A stretch of DNA of 58,488 bases from CAYSYY01 sp964576115 [NCBI: uncultured Gemmatimonadota bacterium] (GCA_964576115.1 CAZNUA010000022.1:1-58488), one strand, 5' to 3'; counted from the first letter of the stretch, positions 1 to 9,257 are shown. Notes: a model not told the origin generated them from the letters alone. Made by a program: numbers and translations.

Positions 1-579
1 GAGCCGCCGGCGCATCCGTTCCACATGCGAGCCCGACCAGTAGATGCGTCCGCACGCGAAGCAGCGGCGGAAGGAGGTTCGGGTCTCCAGGACCGGTTCG
101 GGGAGTTCGCCGCGCACGCTCTGGGCCGTGACCGTTTCGAGCGGTTCGTTGCAGAGCGTGCAGCGCGTGAAGAGCCGTTTGCTCCAGGGCAGGGCGAACC
201 GTTCGACAACCTGCCGCAACTGCTCCATGGGATCGTCGGTCTCGAGCAGCATGCAGGTATCGATCCACCACTGCCGCGGCAGGGCTCGATCGCGGGTCAG
301 AAGAATACGTTTCTCGTCGATCGATATCCGGACCAGATCGGCATCGGCGATTCCGTCGATGTAGGCGGTGTCGCACCCGATGATGCGCAGCCAGCGAGCC
401 AGACGACCGAGCATGACGTCGGCCGCAAAGCGTACCTCCTGCGGGGGTGGCGTCCGCCCCCCGGACAGGATCTTCATCTCCCGTCCCACCCGGGTTCCGC
501 AGGCGCACTCGATCGTGCGGCCGTAGGCAAAAAGGGTAATGTCGTATTCACGTCCGCAGCGGGGGCAGAAGACCGACAT
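1..579 (-). CDS. Mut7-C RNase domain protein with N-terminal zinc ribbon (3' end cut by window)
   Basis: Reading the minus strand from an ATG at 579 gives an open frame of 193 codons that runs off the window. The N-terminus has a CPRCG...CACG zinc-ribbon pattern. It is followed by a segment starting DVMLGRLARWLR and containing a DADLVRIS...RILLTRD core, typical of the Mut7-C (PIN-like) RNase family. Near the end come CTLCNEPL and CFACGRIYWSGSH, the C-terminal zinc knuckle of that family. A GGGAG-type ribosome site sits just before the ATG. Family members are predicted metal-dependent ribonucleases; the substrate here is unknown. An in-frame stop lies shortly upstream, so the start is well bounded. 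It is divergent from the VCBS gene at 827. The family call is firm, the role is not. Confidence 0.82.
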   Translation of the reverse strand, partial: MSVFCPRCGREYDITLFAYGRTIECACGTRVGREMKILSGGRTPPPQEVRFAADVMLGRLARWLRIIGCDTAYIDGIADADLVRISIDEKRILLTRDRALPRQWWIDTCMLLETDDPMEQLRQVVERFALPWSKRLFTRCTLCNEPLETVTAQSVRGELPEPVLETRTSFRRCFACGRIYWSGSHVERMRRRL

Positions 580-734
580 TTCTCCCGTACCGGTCAGAGC
601 CAGTCCGACATCTGATCAGGGTAGGCGGTCGGGGATCCGGAAGCCAAGATGGAACCGAACTCGGATCCGCCAGGCTCCCGGGCGGAAAGGTAAACGTTCG
701 CGTCTGATCGGACGTCTCTCACGTGAAGAAAAGG

Positions 735-774
735 AGACCTCCGGACCTATAAACCAACAGAGGTTCAGAGGTCT
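735..774. repeat. Inverted repeat in the leader of the VCBS gene
   Basis: AGACCTC (735-741) and GAGGTCT (768-774) are perfectly complementary, and inside them ACCT (745-748) pairs with AGGT (761-764) across symmetrical 3-nt internal loops. The element lies about 50 nt upstream of the start at 827, in the divergent region between the Mut7-C and VCBS genes. It could be an operator or a 5' leader hairpin; no T-run follows, so it is not a terminator. Confidence 0.3.
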
Positions 775-826
775 GTTCGAAGCCCGCAACACCCCGGGGG
801 AGCAACCGGTCCGAGAAGACAGCGTG

Positions 827-2518
827 ATGAGGTTCGTGAAGTGGCAAGCCGCCGGTTTCGCCCGGCATCGGCGGTCCGTTGAAAGCGGACCTCCTCGTCC
901 AGTGCCTCCACATCCTGCTCGCCGCACCGTTTTCTTCTCCCGCTCCCGTATCGGGTCCCTCCTGCTGGTCTCGACCCTGTGGGCCGGTCTGCCCGCAGCC
1001 GGTCCCTCGTCCCGGGCTCAGATTGCGATCGACACGCCTGAAGACAGTACGCCGGTCATCGCTGTAGGTGTCGGCACCGGTATCGTAGCCTACCGGTTCG
1101 ATCGGCTGCGCGACGACTACGCCGTCGTCTGGGAAAGCGCTCCGACGGGACGGTTCGATTTTCAGAACGCCGATACCCACTGGCAACCTTCCTTCGGCGA
1201 TCCCGACGGTGACGGCGAGATCGAACTGGTGAGCGTCGATCAATGGATGCTGCATGTCTGGGGCGATCGGGGCGCCGGCTCGGTACACGCTGAGATCTCC
1301 GCCGTGCCCTTCACCCATACCGCCACCGCTGTAGCCGACGCCGACGGCGACGGCCGCGACGAAATCCTGGTCGGGTGGAAAGACCGCCTCATGATCTGGA
1401 CCTACGACGGCGCTTCTCTGACTCAAGCCAGTGAGATAAGCGTCTCGTCCGCTCCACAGGCCATGATCTGGAACATCAACGTGGCTGATATCGACGCCGA
1501 TCCCCGTCCGGAAATCGTTGTCGGCGGCACCCTGAGCAACGGAACCGATATCGTCCTGGGCGTACTCGAGTACGCCGCCGGCCGGCTCACCCTCGAGACG
1601 ACGATCCCGGTTCACTGGTACGCCGACGTGACCCGCCTGTACGACTTCGACGCCGACGGCCGCCCCGAGATCTTCACTTCGGGGAACAATCAGCGGATTC
1701 TCGGACTGCGTTTTGATGACCGGCTGGGCAGTTTCACACCTTTCTGGCAGAGCGAGAACCTGGACGGTTTCATCCAGGGCCTGGCGCTGGGCGATCTGGA
1801 TGCCGATGGCCGAACCGAAATCGTGGCGGGCACGTACGTCTACCCGAAACGTCACAACAGCCCGCCGCGGCTCAGCATCTTCAGCGATCCCGGCACCGGT
1901 GTGCCCGAACTGGTCTACCAGACCGAGTCGCCGCAGGTCGGTTATCCCGGTCTGCTGATCCGTGACCTCGACGGTGATGCCCGGGCCGAACTTCTGGTCA
2001 ACGGCACGCGCGTCTACGAGATCGGACGCGGTCCGGGCGGGGCCTGGCTCTGCAGCCACACCCACCGGCTGGGGACGGTGGCCGAACGCCCCGGCGAAGT
2101 ACAGCCGAACGCCGCCGTTACAGCCCGGTTTTCCCCCACCGGCCAGCCGGGAGCGCAGCCGGTGATCCTGGTCCAGCTGCTACTGGTCACGAGCGGCGGC
2201 AGCGGCACGACCCTCGGCATCGGGCAGAACGTCAGCCTGGCTCTCAAAGCCGAGAACGTCGGCTGGGAGGCCCACGGACTGACCTTCCACCTGCGCTGCG
2301 ACGATCCCCGGGTCACTCTGCTCACCGATACCTGGGAGTTCGGGTTCCTGAACGCCTATGCCGATGTGGACAACCTCGGTGATCCCTTCGAACTTCGGAT
2401 ACGTCCCGACGCCGCTCCGGGAGTGATCACCCTGCACGTCGATATCACCACCGACAACGGTTTGCGTCTTACCCGCACCTTCACCGACTTCCGGATCGAC
2501 ACCTTCAGGCATCCCTGA
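827..2518 (+). CDS. Secreted FG-GAP/VCBS repeat beta-propeller protein
   Basis: I chose the ATG at 827 (MRFVKW) over longer upstream options, because the extra N-terminus is low-complexity Arg/Pro-rich sequence and part of it overlaps the divergent Mut7-C gene. The product is about 563 aa. After a basic N-region a hydrophobic stretch (about residues 42-59) ends in a plausible signal cleavage site before AQIAID. Six spaced calcium-loop-like motifs are visible: DPDGDGEIEL (~125), DADGDGRDEI (~170), DIDADPRPEI (~222), DFDADGRPEI (~273), DLDADGRTEI (~323) and DLDGDARAEL (~381). This is the FG-GAP/VCBS pattern of an integrin-like propeller. The last 110 residues look like a CARDB-type beta-sandwich. 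It is probably an extracellular or cell-surface binding protein; the ligand is unknown. Confidence 0.8.
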   Translation: MRFVKWQAAGFARHRRSVESGPPRPVPPHPARRTVFFSRSRIGSLLLVSTLWAGLPAAGPSSRAQIAIDTPEDSTPVIAVGVGTGIVAYRFDRLRDDYAVVWESAPTGRFDFQNADTHWQPSFGDPDGDGEIELVSVDQWMLHVWGDRGAGSVHAEISAVPFTHTATAVADADGDGRDEILVGWKDRLMIWTYDGASLTQASEISVSSAPQAMIWNINVADIDADPRPEIVVGGTLSNGTDIVLGVLEYAAGRLTLETTIPVHWYADVTRLYDFDADGRPEIFTSGNNQRILGLRFDDRLGSFTPFWQSENLDGFIQGLALGDLDADGRTEIVAGTYVYPKRHNSPPRLSIFSDPGTGVPELVYQTESPQVGYPGLLIRDLDGDARAELLVNGTRVYEIGRGPGGAWLCSHTHRLGTVAERPGEVQPNAAVTARFSPTGQPGAQPVILVQLLLVTSGGSGTTLGIGQNVSLALKAENVGWEAHGLTFHLRCDDPRVTLLTDTWEFGFLNAYADVDNLGDPFELRIRPDAAPGVITLHVDITTDNGLRLTRTFTDFRIDTFRHP

Positions 2519-2548
2519 CCGCGGCCCGGCTGGCCCGTCCCGTCTTGA

Positions 2549-3007
2549 TCCGGGCCGGGTAGCGCAGTAAGGTCGCTTGAGATGGTCGGCCCCGTGCGCA
2601 CCCATTCGCCCGAGATACGCAACACGGTCCAGAGGCGACCGGGTGCGCTGGCAGAGGATCTCACCGCCGCTGCCGAAGCGACCGGCGAACTTGCCTGCGG
2701 GCGGGGGTCGCCCGCCCTGGTCAACGATCTTTCCCTGACACGATTGATGGTTCCGACCCTTGAGAGTGTACTCGGAAAAGGGAATGTACTCGAACGGCCG
2801 CCGTCGATGGGGGATGAAGACTTCGCCATCTTCGCCGGCGAAGGACCGGGCTTCTTCTTCTGGCTCGGCGTTGTGAAAGAGGGTACAGTTACCGGACCGC
2901 ACCACTCGCCGTCCTTCCGGGCCGATGACACTGCGATCCCGGTCGGGATACGGGCGAGGTGCAATCTGACTGTGGACTATCTCCGTCTGCATCCGGATCC
3001 GCGCTAA
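2549..3007 (+). pseudogene. C-terminal remnant of an M20D amidohydrolase/peptidase
   Basis: The frame opens after a TGA at 2546; the first ATG is at 2582. It encodes only the last ~140 residues of an M20D (hippurate hydrolase/IAA-amino acid hydrolase-like) enzyme. It starts at the GPVRTHSPEIR strand and goes through PPSMGDEDFAIFA and PGFFFWLGV to a GPHHSP metal-ligand motif and the terminal helix. Family members are normally about 400 aa, and the N-terminal two thirds, including most zinc ligands, are absent. Upstream lies the end of the VCBS gene with no matching sequence. I read it as a decayed fragment left by a deletion or rearrangement. A small functional protein is possible but unlikely, since the catalytic half is gone and no ribosome site is visible. 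Confidence 0.75.
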
Positions 3008-3018
3008 GGAGGCCGAGA

Positions 3019-3447
3019 ATGCGATTCCCACTCTCACCGAAAGGCCGGTGGCGCCCTCTGGTCACGGCCCTGATCATCTTCGGTACCGCCGGGGCCATCG
3101 GTTGCGCCGCCGCGGCGCCGAACCTGAACCAGCCGCGCATCCGGAACAAACTCGACCTGCGCCTGCAGAACGCTCTGGGCGGCAGTACGGTCGGCGAAAC
3201 TCTCGGGGAATACATCCGGGTGCTGGTCAAACTCGAGAGCGACGGTACCGATGACGATCTCGCCCAGCTCAAGACGATCGGCGCTACCTCTCCCTTCACC
3301 GGCGCCATCACCACCATGACTCTCGAACCGGCCCGGGTCATCGACCTGGCGGTCCTGGACAGGGTCGTCTCCATCGAGCTCGAGTCACCGAACGCCCCCA
3401 AACCCAATCTGCCCCCACCCCCGCCTGCAGCAGGAGACATGTTGTGA
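3019..3447 (+). CDS. Lipoprotein resembling a stand-alone subtilase propeptide/inhibitor (I9-like)
   Basis: The start at 3019 follows a strong AAGGAGG site. The 142-aa product begins with a lipoprotein signal ending AGAIGC, so it is probably lipid-anchored. The mature part (LDLRLQNAL..., IRVLVKLES, DLAQLKTIGA, ITTMTLEP, IDLAVLDRVVSIEL) has the alternating strand-helix pattern of subtilisin propeptides and of the N-terminal region found in subtilases of this type. It ends in a Pro-rich tail. Its stop codon overlaps the start of the subtilase gene (TGATG), so the two are probably translationally coupled. I infer a chaperone or inhibitor of the neighbouring protease. The similarity is by pattern only. 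Confidence 0.62.
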   Translation: MRFPLSPKGRWRPLVTALIIFGTAGAIGCAAAAPNLNQPRIRNKLDLRLQNALGGSTVGETLGEYIRVLVKLESDGTDDDLAQLKTIGATSPFTGAITTMTLEPARVIDLAVLDRVVSIELESPNAPKPNLPPPPPAAGDML

Positions 3448-6374
3448 TGCGTCGCTTGCGTACCATGCCGTCGGCGGCTCTCGGATCGGTGTTCCTGGCC
3501 CTGCTTCTGGTCGCCGCCGCCCCGCAGGAACGTCCCGAACTGAACCGGCTCGATCCTTCCCTGAGTATGGCGCTGATGAAAATGCAGCCTCTCGAACAGA
3601 TCGGCCGTCCGGGAGAGATACCCCTCCTGGCCCGGAGCCTGGGTGTCTCTGAAGGTCCGCCTGGAGCCTCTGAACCATGGGTCGATGTGCTCATCCGCGG
3701 ACCGGGGGCGGAATCGGCGATCCGAATGGCCGGCGGGCTTCCGGGGAGTCGTCTGGGCGGCGTGACGACCGCCCGGCTGCCTCTGAGCCAGGTCGCCGGG
3801 GTGGCCGCCGCCGCCGGCATCCACTATGTGGAAGCGGCGGTCCGCTGCTACCCCACCCTGGAGGCAAGCGTGCCGGAGACGGGGGCCAATATGGTCCACG
3901 ACACCTACGGCGAAAAGGGTGCCGGGGTGCTCGTCGCCGTCTACGATACGGGGATCGACTTCACGCATCCCGATTTCATCAAGGCCGACGGGATGACCCG
4001 AATTGCGTTCCTCTGGGATCAGAGCGACAACAGCGGCACGGCCCCGACGGGGTACGCCTACGGATCGGAATGGACCGCGGCCCAGATCAACGACGAGATC
4101 GACGGTTCGCCGGTCGGGCTTGTTACCCAGCAGGACATCAACGGGCACGGAACCCACGTGGCCGGGATTGCCGCCGGGAACGGACGGGCGACCGGAAACG
4201 GAGTTGACGCCGGCACCTACACCGGCATGGCGCCCGAGGCCGATCTGCTCATCATCAAAGGCGGAGACAACAGTTTCTCTTCAGCCGACGTTCAGGACGG
4301 CGTGGCCTGGGCCGTTGCGAAAGCAGCCGCCCTCGGTCAGCCGGTGGTGATCAACCTGAGCCTCGGCGGTCACGGCTACGCCCACGACGGCACCTCTCTG
4401 TACGAGCAGGCTCTCAACAGCGCTTCGGGAGCGGGGAGCATTATCGTCGCTGCGGCCGGGAACGAAGCCGACGACCTGATCCACGGCCGGGCGACCGTCA
4501 ATGAGGTCCAGGCCGTTCCGAAAGACTCGATCGGGATCGAAATCAGCAGCTACACCCCGTCGAGCGGAACCGGGAACGACTACGTCAAGCTCGATATCTG
4601 GTACTCAGGCACGGCCGGTGTCAGGATGGTTGTACGCTCCCCCAACGGCCACGCCTACGGCCCTATCGATCCGGGCAATCTCTCCTTTACGAGCGATCAC
4701 GCCGACGGCCACATCTCAGCCGCCTCCTCGAGCGCCCCGAACGCCAACAACGGCGACAAGGAAGCGATCATCGCCATTGACGACCAGACGGCCGGTCAGG
4801 AACCGGTCGCGGGCACCTGGTGGGTCGTCTTCGAGCTGTTGAGCGGCGAGGAAGTGACCATCGACACCTGGATCTACGACAATACTCTCAACGGGACGAT
4901 TTCGGGAGGTACGGCCGATTACAGCATCGCCGTCCCGGCCTGTGCCGAAGAAGTCATCGCGGTGGGCTCTTACGTAAGCACGTGGGGCTGGACGGCCCTC
5001 AACGGCCTGGGATACTCCTACCTCGGTTCCTCGCGGTTGGGAGATTACAGCACTTTCTCGAGCTGGGGTCCCACCCGTGACGGCCGCACCAAGCCCGACA
5101 TCATGGCCCCCGGGCAGGGCATCTTCGCCGCCCTCTCGACTCAGATGTCGACCGCACCCGACAGCTCCCATATCGCCCCCGACGGCGTTCACCGCGTCAA
5201 CCAGGGTACCTCCCAGGCCGCCCCGCACGTGGCCGGGGCGGTGGCCCTGATGCTGGGCACGTCGGCCAGCCTGACCCCGACTCAGGTGCTCACCGCCCTG
5301 CAGAACGGAGCCGAGAGCGACAGCTACACCGGTACGGTTCCGAACAACACCTGGGGAGTGGGCAAACTCGACGCCCGCGAGTCATACGAACTGGCGACCG
5401 GAACCACGGATGCCACGCCCCCCGACGTCACCATCGGTTTGCTGCGCAATACCGTTCTGACCGAATACCTCGATCTCTACGTCTGGCCCCGTGAAACTCT
5501 CCCGGACATTCCGAGCCTCTGGGTATCGAGCACGAGCGGGGATGACACCCTGACCACCGAACTGATTTCCACCGAAGACGGTCCGCTCTACGTGGCTGAC
5601 TACCTGATCCCGGCGGCGGGGAACTACACCCTGAACGCCCTGGTCTTCGATGCCGCCGGCAACGACTCCATCCACACCCGGAACTTCTCGGCTGCCGGCG
5701 CAGGTCTGGGCGGAGGGATGCTGGTCAGCGCCGACGGGATCATGACCGCCACCTTCACATCGGGCGCCCTGGCGTCGGGCGGGTACGTGATCGCCACACC
5801 ATTCAGAACCCGTCCGGGGGAGACGATGGCGGCCGGAGTCGAAGAGGGACTCTCGCCGGCCTACCGGTTGATCCCCGAGGGAGCCTCGCTCGACCGTAAA
5901 GCCCGGCTCTCCTTCGCGTACGATCCCGCCCGCCTTGGCAGCGCGTCTCCGGAGGACCTGCGGATCTGCCGCTGGACCGGCGAAGCGTGGACAGCGGTCG
6001 AGAGCTGGACGGACACCGAGCGACGTCGGGTCGAGGCCTCGATCACCGAACTGGGCATCTATCAGCTCAGGATCGATGAAACGGTCGGGTTCGATCTGAG
6101 CTTCGGGCTCGAACAGAACTATCCCAACCCCTTCAACGGATCAACCCGGATACGCTACACCCTGGCCCGTTCCGCCGATGTGTCGATCACGATCCTCAAC
6201 GTGCGGGGGCAGCGGGTACGCACTCTGGTGGATCGTCACCAGAGCGCCGGCCGTCACATCGTGTCCTGGGACGGTCGCGGTGAGGGGGGTCGGGATCTGG
6301 CATCAGGGATCTACCTCGTCGTCATGAGAACCGACCGACAGGTCTTCACCCGTAAGGTGCTGTTGCTGCAGTAA
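3447..6374 (+). CDS. Secreted subtilisin-like serine protease (S8) with FlgD-like C-terminal sorting domain
   Basis: A 975-aa exported protease. The ATG at 3447 overlaps the preceding stop; a GTG one codon earlier is also possible. Residues 1-25 form a signal peptide. A propeptide-like region (~28-135) precedes the catalytic domain. The triad is visible as D167 in VYDTGID, H234 in NGHGTHVAG and S589 in GTSQAAPHVAG. A beta-rich insertion of roughly 160 residues (about 355-510) lies between His and Ser. After the catalytic domain come Ig-like segments. The C-terminus (NYPNPFNGSTRIRY ... GQRVRTL ... SGIYLVVM ... KVLLLQ) is the FlgD Ig-like/type A sorting-domain pattern of type IX-secreted proteins in FCB-like bacteria. 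A propeptide-like lipoprotein and a TPR lipoprotein flank it, suggesting a surface proteolysis unit. Confidence 0.9.
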   Translation: MRRLRTMPSAALGSVFLALLLVAAAPQERPELNRLDPSLSMALMKMQPLEQIGRPGEIPLLARSLGVSEGPPGASEPWVDVLIRGPGAESAIRMAGGLPGSRLGGVTTARLPLSQVAGVAAAAGIHYVEAAVRCYPTLEASVPETGANMVHDTYGEKGAGVLVAVYDTGIDFTHPDFIKADGMTRIAFLWDQSDNSGTAPTGYAYGSEWTAAQINDEIDGSPVGLVTQQDINGHGTHVAGIAAGNGRATGNGVDAGTYTGMAPEADLLIIKGGDNSFSSADVQDGVAWAVAKAAALGQPVVINLSLGGHGYAHDGTSLYEQALNSASGAGSIIVAAAGNEADDLIHGRATVNEVQAVPKDSIGIEISSYTPSSGTGNDYVKLDIWYSGTAGVRMVVRSPNGHAYGPIDPGNLSFTSDHADGHISAASSSAPNANNGDKEAIIAIDDQTAGQEPVAGTWWVVFELLSGEEVTIDTWIYDNTLNGTISGGTADYSIAVPACAEEVIAVGSYVSTWGWTALNGLGYSYLGSSRLGDYSTFSSWGPTRDGRTKPDIMAPGQGIFAALSTQMSTAPDSSHIAPDGVHRVNQGTSQAAPHVAGAVALMLGTSASLTPTQVLTALQNGAESDSYTGTVPNNTWGVGKLDARESYELATGTTDATPPDVTIGLLRNTVLTEYLDLYVWPRETLPDIPSLWVSSTSGDDTLTTELISTEDGPLYVADYLIPAAGNYTLNALVFDAAGNDSIHTRNFSAAGAGLGGGMLVSADGIMTATFTSGALASGGYVIATPFRTRPGETMAAGVEEGLSPAYRLIPEGASLDRKARLSFAYDPARLGSASPEDLRICRWTGEAWTAVESWTDTERRRVEASITELGIYQLRIDETVGFDLSFGLEQNYPNPFNGSTRIRYTLARSADVSITILNVRGQRVRTLVDRHQSAGRHIVSWDGRGEGGRDLASGIYLVVMRTDRQVFTRKVLLLQ

Positions 6375-6396
6375 CGCCCTCAGGAGGAGTCGAACG

Positions 6397-7074
6397 ATGA
6401 AGCGAGAGATGACACTGCCGGGCAAAGAAAGCTGGATCGTTCCTCTGATCCTCGCCGTGGCGGTCGCGGCCGGCGCCTGCAACACCGCTCCACCCGAGGA
6501 CGGCGGCGGCGGTTCCGGCCCTGACGTATCGGCCACCATCGCGCTGGGCTGGACAGCCTGGGAGGCGGCCGATTACAGCACCGCCTTCGATCACTTTGAA
6601 GACGCTTTCAGCCAGAACGCCACCAGCGCCGAGGCCCGCAACGGCCTCGGCTGGGCGGAGCTTTTCCGCGGGCACATGAGTCAGGCGATCTACCATTTCG
6701 ACTACGCCATGTACCTGCAACTGCCCGTCTTCGACGCTCACCTGGGGATGGCGATCGCCCTGCGCGACTCGGCCCACTACTCCAACGCCATTCTCACCGC
6801 CCAGCAGATCCTCGAGGCGATCCCCCGCTACGAGTTCTCGCACCGCACCTCGATCAACTGGAAGGATCTGCGCCTGCTCATCGCCGCCTGTGCCATCAGG
6901 CGCGGCGAGGATTATTTCGATCTGGCCCAGGCGAACGTGGATAGTCTCGATCCGGGCAACGGGCTCGATCCAGATACTCCGGCGACCTGGGTCGTGGGCT
7001 CTACGACCTACGACTCGTACCCCGAGGCCCTGATCAAGAAAATCGAAGCCCTCGAAGCCGTCATAGATCCGTAG
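6397..7074 (+). CDS. TPR-containing lipoprotein
   Basis: A 225-aa product whose ATG sits 7 nt after AGGAGGAG. The signal peptide ends AAGAC with lipobox Cys28, followed by a Gly-rich linker. Helical repeats with TPR spacing follow (LGWTAWEAADYSTAFDHFEDA, then ARNGLGWAELFRGHMSQAIYHF, then AHLGMAIALRDSAHYSNAI). It lies 22 nt downstream of the subtilase and is closed by a terminator, so it probably belongs to the same transcript. Such lipoproteins usually act as scaffolds at the outer membrane. The exact role is unknown. Confidence 0.78.
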   Translation: MKREMTLPGKESWIVPLILAVAVAAGACNTAPPEDGGGGSGPDVSATIALGWTAWEAADYSTAFDHFEDAFSQNATSAEARNGLGWAELFRGHMSQAIYHFDYAMYLQLPVFDAHLGMAIALRDSAHYSNAILTAQQILEAIPRYEFSHRTSINWKDLRLLIAACAIRRGEDYFDLAQANVDSLDPGNGLDPDTPATWVVGSTTYDSYPEALIKKIEALEAVIDP

Positions 7075-7096
7075 CAGCGGGCATTGTGCACCGATG

Positions 7097-7128
7097 AAAA
7101 AAAGGGCCGGTTCAAACCGGCCCTTTCT
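7097..7128. terminator. Bidirectional rho-independent terminator
   Basis: AAAGGGCCGG and CCGGCCCTTT form a perfect stem around a short TTCAAA loop, with an A-run on the left and T-rich sequence on the right. It lies between the convergent TPR lipoprotein (+) and double-thioredoxin (-) genes and can serve both. Confidence 0.85.
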
Positions 7129-7138
7129 GTTGGTGGGG

Positions 7139-8065
7139 CTACTGTCCGCGCATGGTCTCGAGCAGGAAAGCGATGTCCTCCGCCGTCATCCGTCGGGCCG
7201 CGGCCTTCATCACCTCGCCGAACCAGGCGATCTCCCAGTCGGCGACGGGGAAACCGACGTTGCGCTCCTCCTCGTTGAAGCAGTCTGCCACGACTGAACC
7301 GTCAGGATCGAGCACATAGAAAACAGGGATCCCGCCGTAGTCTCCGGCGTACCGCTGCTTGACTTCCATCCCCCCGACGGTCCGTGCCTGATCGATCTCG
7401 AGCACGATCAGGTCCTTGTCGATCACCGGGGCGACATCCTCACGTGCAAGCCAGGCTTCCAGCCGGCCGCACCAGCCTCACGTCGGCGCCCCGAAGGTCA
7501 GGAAGAGACGTTTATCCTCCCGCCCGGCCCGGTCGAGAGCGTTGGCCAGCAGCGCCTCGGCCTCCGGGTAGGGGGCCTGATGGGTTTCGAGGAAATCCAG
7601 AACCAGGGCTGGATCGTGGTGATCCCCCTCTTCGAGCGAGCCGGTATCCTGGTTGGCCAGCACACTTCCGTCAGCGGCAAGTACGGTCAGGTAAGGCACT
7701 CCGCTGCCCTGGATGTCGGCCCCGTAGCGTTCCACCAGGTCGAGGTGCTTGTCCCAGCGGCCGATGTCCACGGTTACAACCTCGTACTCGTAGAGAATTT
7801 TGCGGGCGATCGTACGATCGGTCCGGAACAGGTCGTGCAGTTTGATACACCAGCCGCACCAGTTCCCACCCCACTGGATAAGCACCCGTTTGTTCTTGCG
7901 GGCCGCAACAGCGAGCGCGGCGGCGATATCGGCTCCGGCATCGGCCGCCTCATCGTAGACCGGCAGCCGCTCGGGCGATGAGTCCTGCTGGGCCGTCAGA
8001 CCGGTCGGGCAGGCCAGAACCAGGGTGACGAGGGTCAGAATGGATACACGGACAGAGTGGTACAC
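7139..8065 (-). CDS. Secreted double-thioredoxin protein, probable selenoprotein (in-frame UGA at 7480-7478)
   Basis: Start GTG at 8065 with a GGGAG site; signal peptide ending LTAQQ. There are two thioredoxin-fold domains. Domain 1 (~40-185) has CGWC (C70-C73) in NWCGWCIKLHDLF. Domain 2 (~185-305) reads LTFGAPT-UGA-GWCGRLEAW, where the UGA is codon 196 and takes the place of the first Cys of CxxC. The frame continues for 112 more codons with normal thioredoxin features, including the cis-Pro loop GGIPVFYVLDPDG, and ends at TAG 7139. The conserved sequence on both sides, with UGA exactly at the redox Cys, argues for selenocysteine (U196-G-W-C199) rather than decay. It would be a periplasmic disulfide/peroxide reductase-like protein. 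It is last in an operon with NagX. Untested alternatives are a Cys-to-stop mutation or a sequencing error. Confidence 0.8.
7450..7467 (-). promoter_or_regulatory. Candidate bacterial SECIS hairpin after UGA 7480-7478
   Basis: On the minus strand the mRNA can fold as GCC-GGCU, loop GGA, AGCC-U-GGC: seven Watson-Crick pairs, a bulged U, and a possible extra G-U pair. The apical loop begins with G and lies 17 nt after the UGA. That is inside the 16-37 nt distance reported for bacterial SECIS elements, which require a G in the first loop positions. It overlaps coding sequence, as bacterial SECIS elements do. I folded it by eye only. Confidence 0.5.
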
Positions 8066-8084
8066 GGCGGTCTCCCTTCCCGGT

Positions 8085-9257
8085 TCAGATCTTGATGAAG
8101 ATGCGACGCCGATAAAGTAGAGCCGCCACGGCCAGCCACAACAGTACATTTGCCATCGCGAAGGCGAGCGAACCGTTCATCTCCCCCGCCCAGGGGACGA
8201 AGAGGTGTCGGTAGAGCCAGCTGTAGAGCGAGAGGGGATCGCCGGCTGCAGCCCCGACCTGGATCCGGATCGCCAGCTTGACCACGAGACCCGACCCGAC
8301 GAAGAGAGCCAGCGGGTTGAGGCCGAAGAGGATGGCCGGCCGGGCCCAGCGGGTCAGCCCCCTGACCTCGATCAGCCAGTAGCAGATCGCCAGCAGTTCG
8401 AGCGCGGCGCCGGCCGTGTAGAGCACATACGAGCTGGTCCAGAGGGCTTTGTTGATGGGGAACACCAGACCCCAGACCGCCCCGGCAGCGATCCCCCCCC
8501 ACCCCAGGACGAACATCCGGTTCACGATTTCTTCCCGCGGTCGCCCCGAGGTCAGCAGGTGACCGGTCAGCACACCCGCCAGCACGGTCGCCACGGCGGG
8601 GATGGTACTGAGCAATCCCTCGGGATCGTAGAGAGCACGCCAGGTGTGACCCGCAAAAAGGGTGCGGTCGAGCCAGGCCGCCAGGTTTCCCTCCAGGCTC
8701 AGGTCCGCGGCTCCGTACCCGGGCACCGGAACCAGGGTCATCATCGCCCAGTAGACCAGCAGGAGACCCGCCGCGATCGCACCCTGAGTCCGCCGGCCGG
8801 TGTACAGGACGATCAGGGCGGCGGCGCCGTAGGCCAGGGCGATCCGCTGCAGGACCCCGAAATAACGCAAGGTGCCGAAATCGAAACGGGGAAAGGCGTT
8901 CAGGAACAGGCCGAGGGCGAAGATCAGCAGAGTGCGGCGCAGCACCTTGCGCTGCAGTTCGCGGCGACCGGCGCCCCGTTCGCGGTGCCGGGTGAACGAG
9001 AGGACGATCGCCACCCCGACGATGAACAGAAAGAAGGGGAAGACGAGGTCGGTGAGAGTGCAGCCGTGCCACTCGGCGTGCCGCAGGGGGGGATAGACGT
9101 ACGACCAGCTGCCCGGATTGTTGACCAGGATCATCCCCGCGATGGTCAAGCCCCGGAAGGCGTCGAGAGAGGCGAGCCGACCGGGGATGGGGGATAGAAC
9201 CGTGGAGCCGGGACCGGCCGGAGCAACTCCGGCCGGTCCAGACCCCGGATGATTCAC
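8085..9257 (-). CDS. NagX/HGSNAT-like membrane acyltransferase family protein (DUF5009/COG4299)
   Basis: A 390-aa integral membrane protein with about ten hydrophobic segments. The N-terminal signature [23 protein letters not shown]...[24 protein letters not shown] is diagnostic of the COG4299 family. That family is related to the lysosomal heparan-alpha-glucosaminide N-acetyltransferase, and the His in HAEWHG matches its conserved region. The proposed role is transfer of acetyl groups across the membrane to sugars such as glucosamine; the substrate here is not known. The GTG start overlaps the SPFH stop (GTGA), which implies coupling. The gene ends 19 nt before the double-thioredoxin start. 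Confidence 0.83.
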   Translation of the reverse strand: MNHPGSGPAGVAPAGPGSTVLSPIPGRLASLDAFRGLTIAGMILVNNPGSWSYVYPPLRHAEWHGCTLTDLVFPFFLFIVGVAIVLSFTRHRERGAGRRELQRKVLRRTLLIFALGLFLNAFPRFDFGTLRYFGVLQRIALAYGAAALIVLYTGRRTQGAIAAGLLLVYWAMMTLVPVPGYGAADLSLEGNLAAWLDRTLFAGHTWRALYDPEGLLSTIPAVATVLAGVLTGHLLTSGRPREEIVNRMFVLGWGGIAAGAVWGLVFPINKALWTSSYVLYTAGAALELLAICYWLIEVRGLTRWARPAILFGLNPLALFVGSGLVVKLAIRIQVGAAAGDPLSLYSWLYRHLFVPWAGEMNGSLAFAMANVLLWLAVAALLYRRRIFIKI

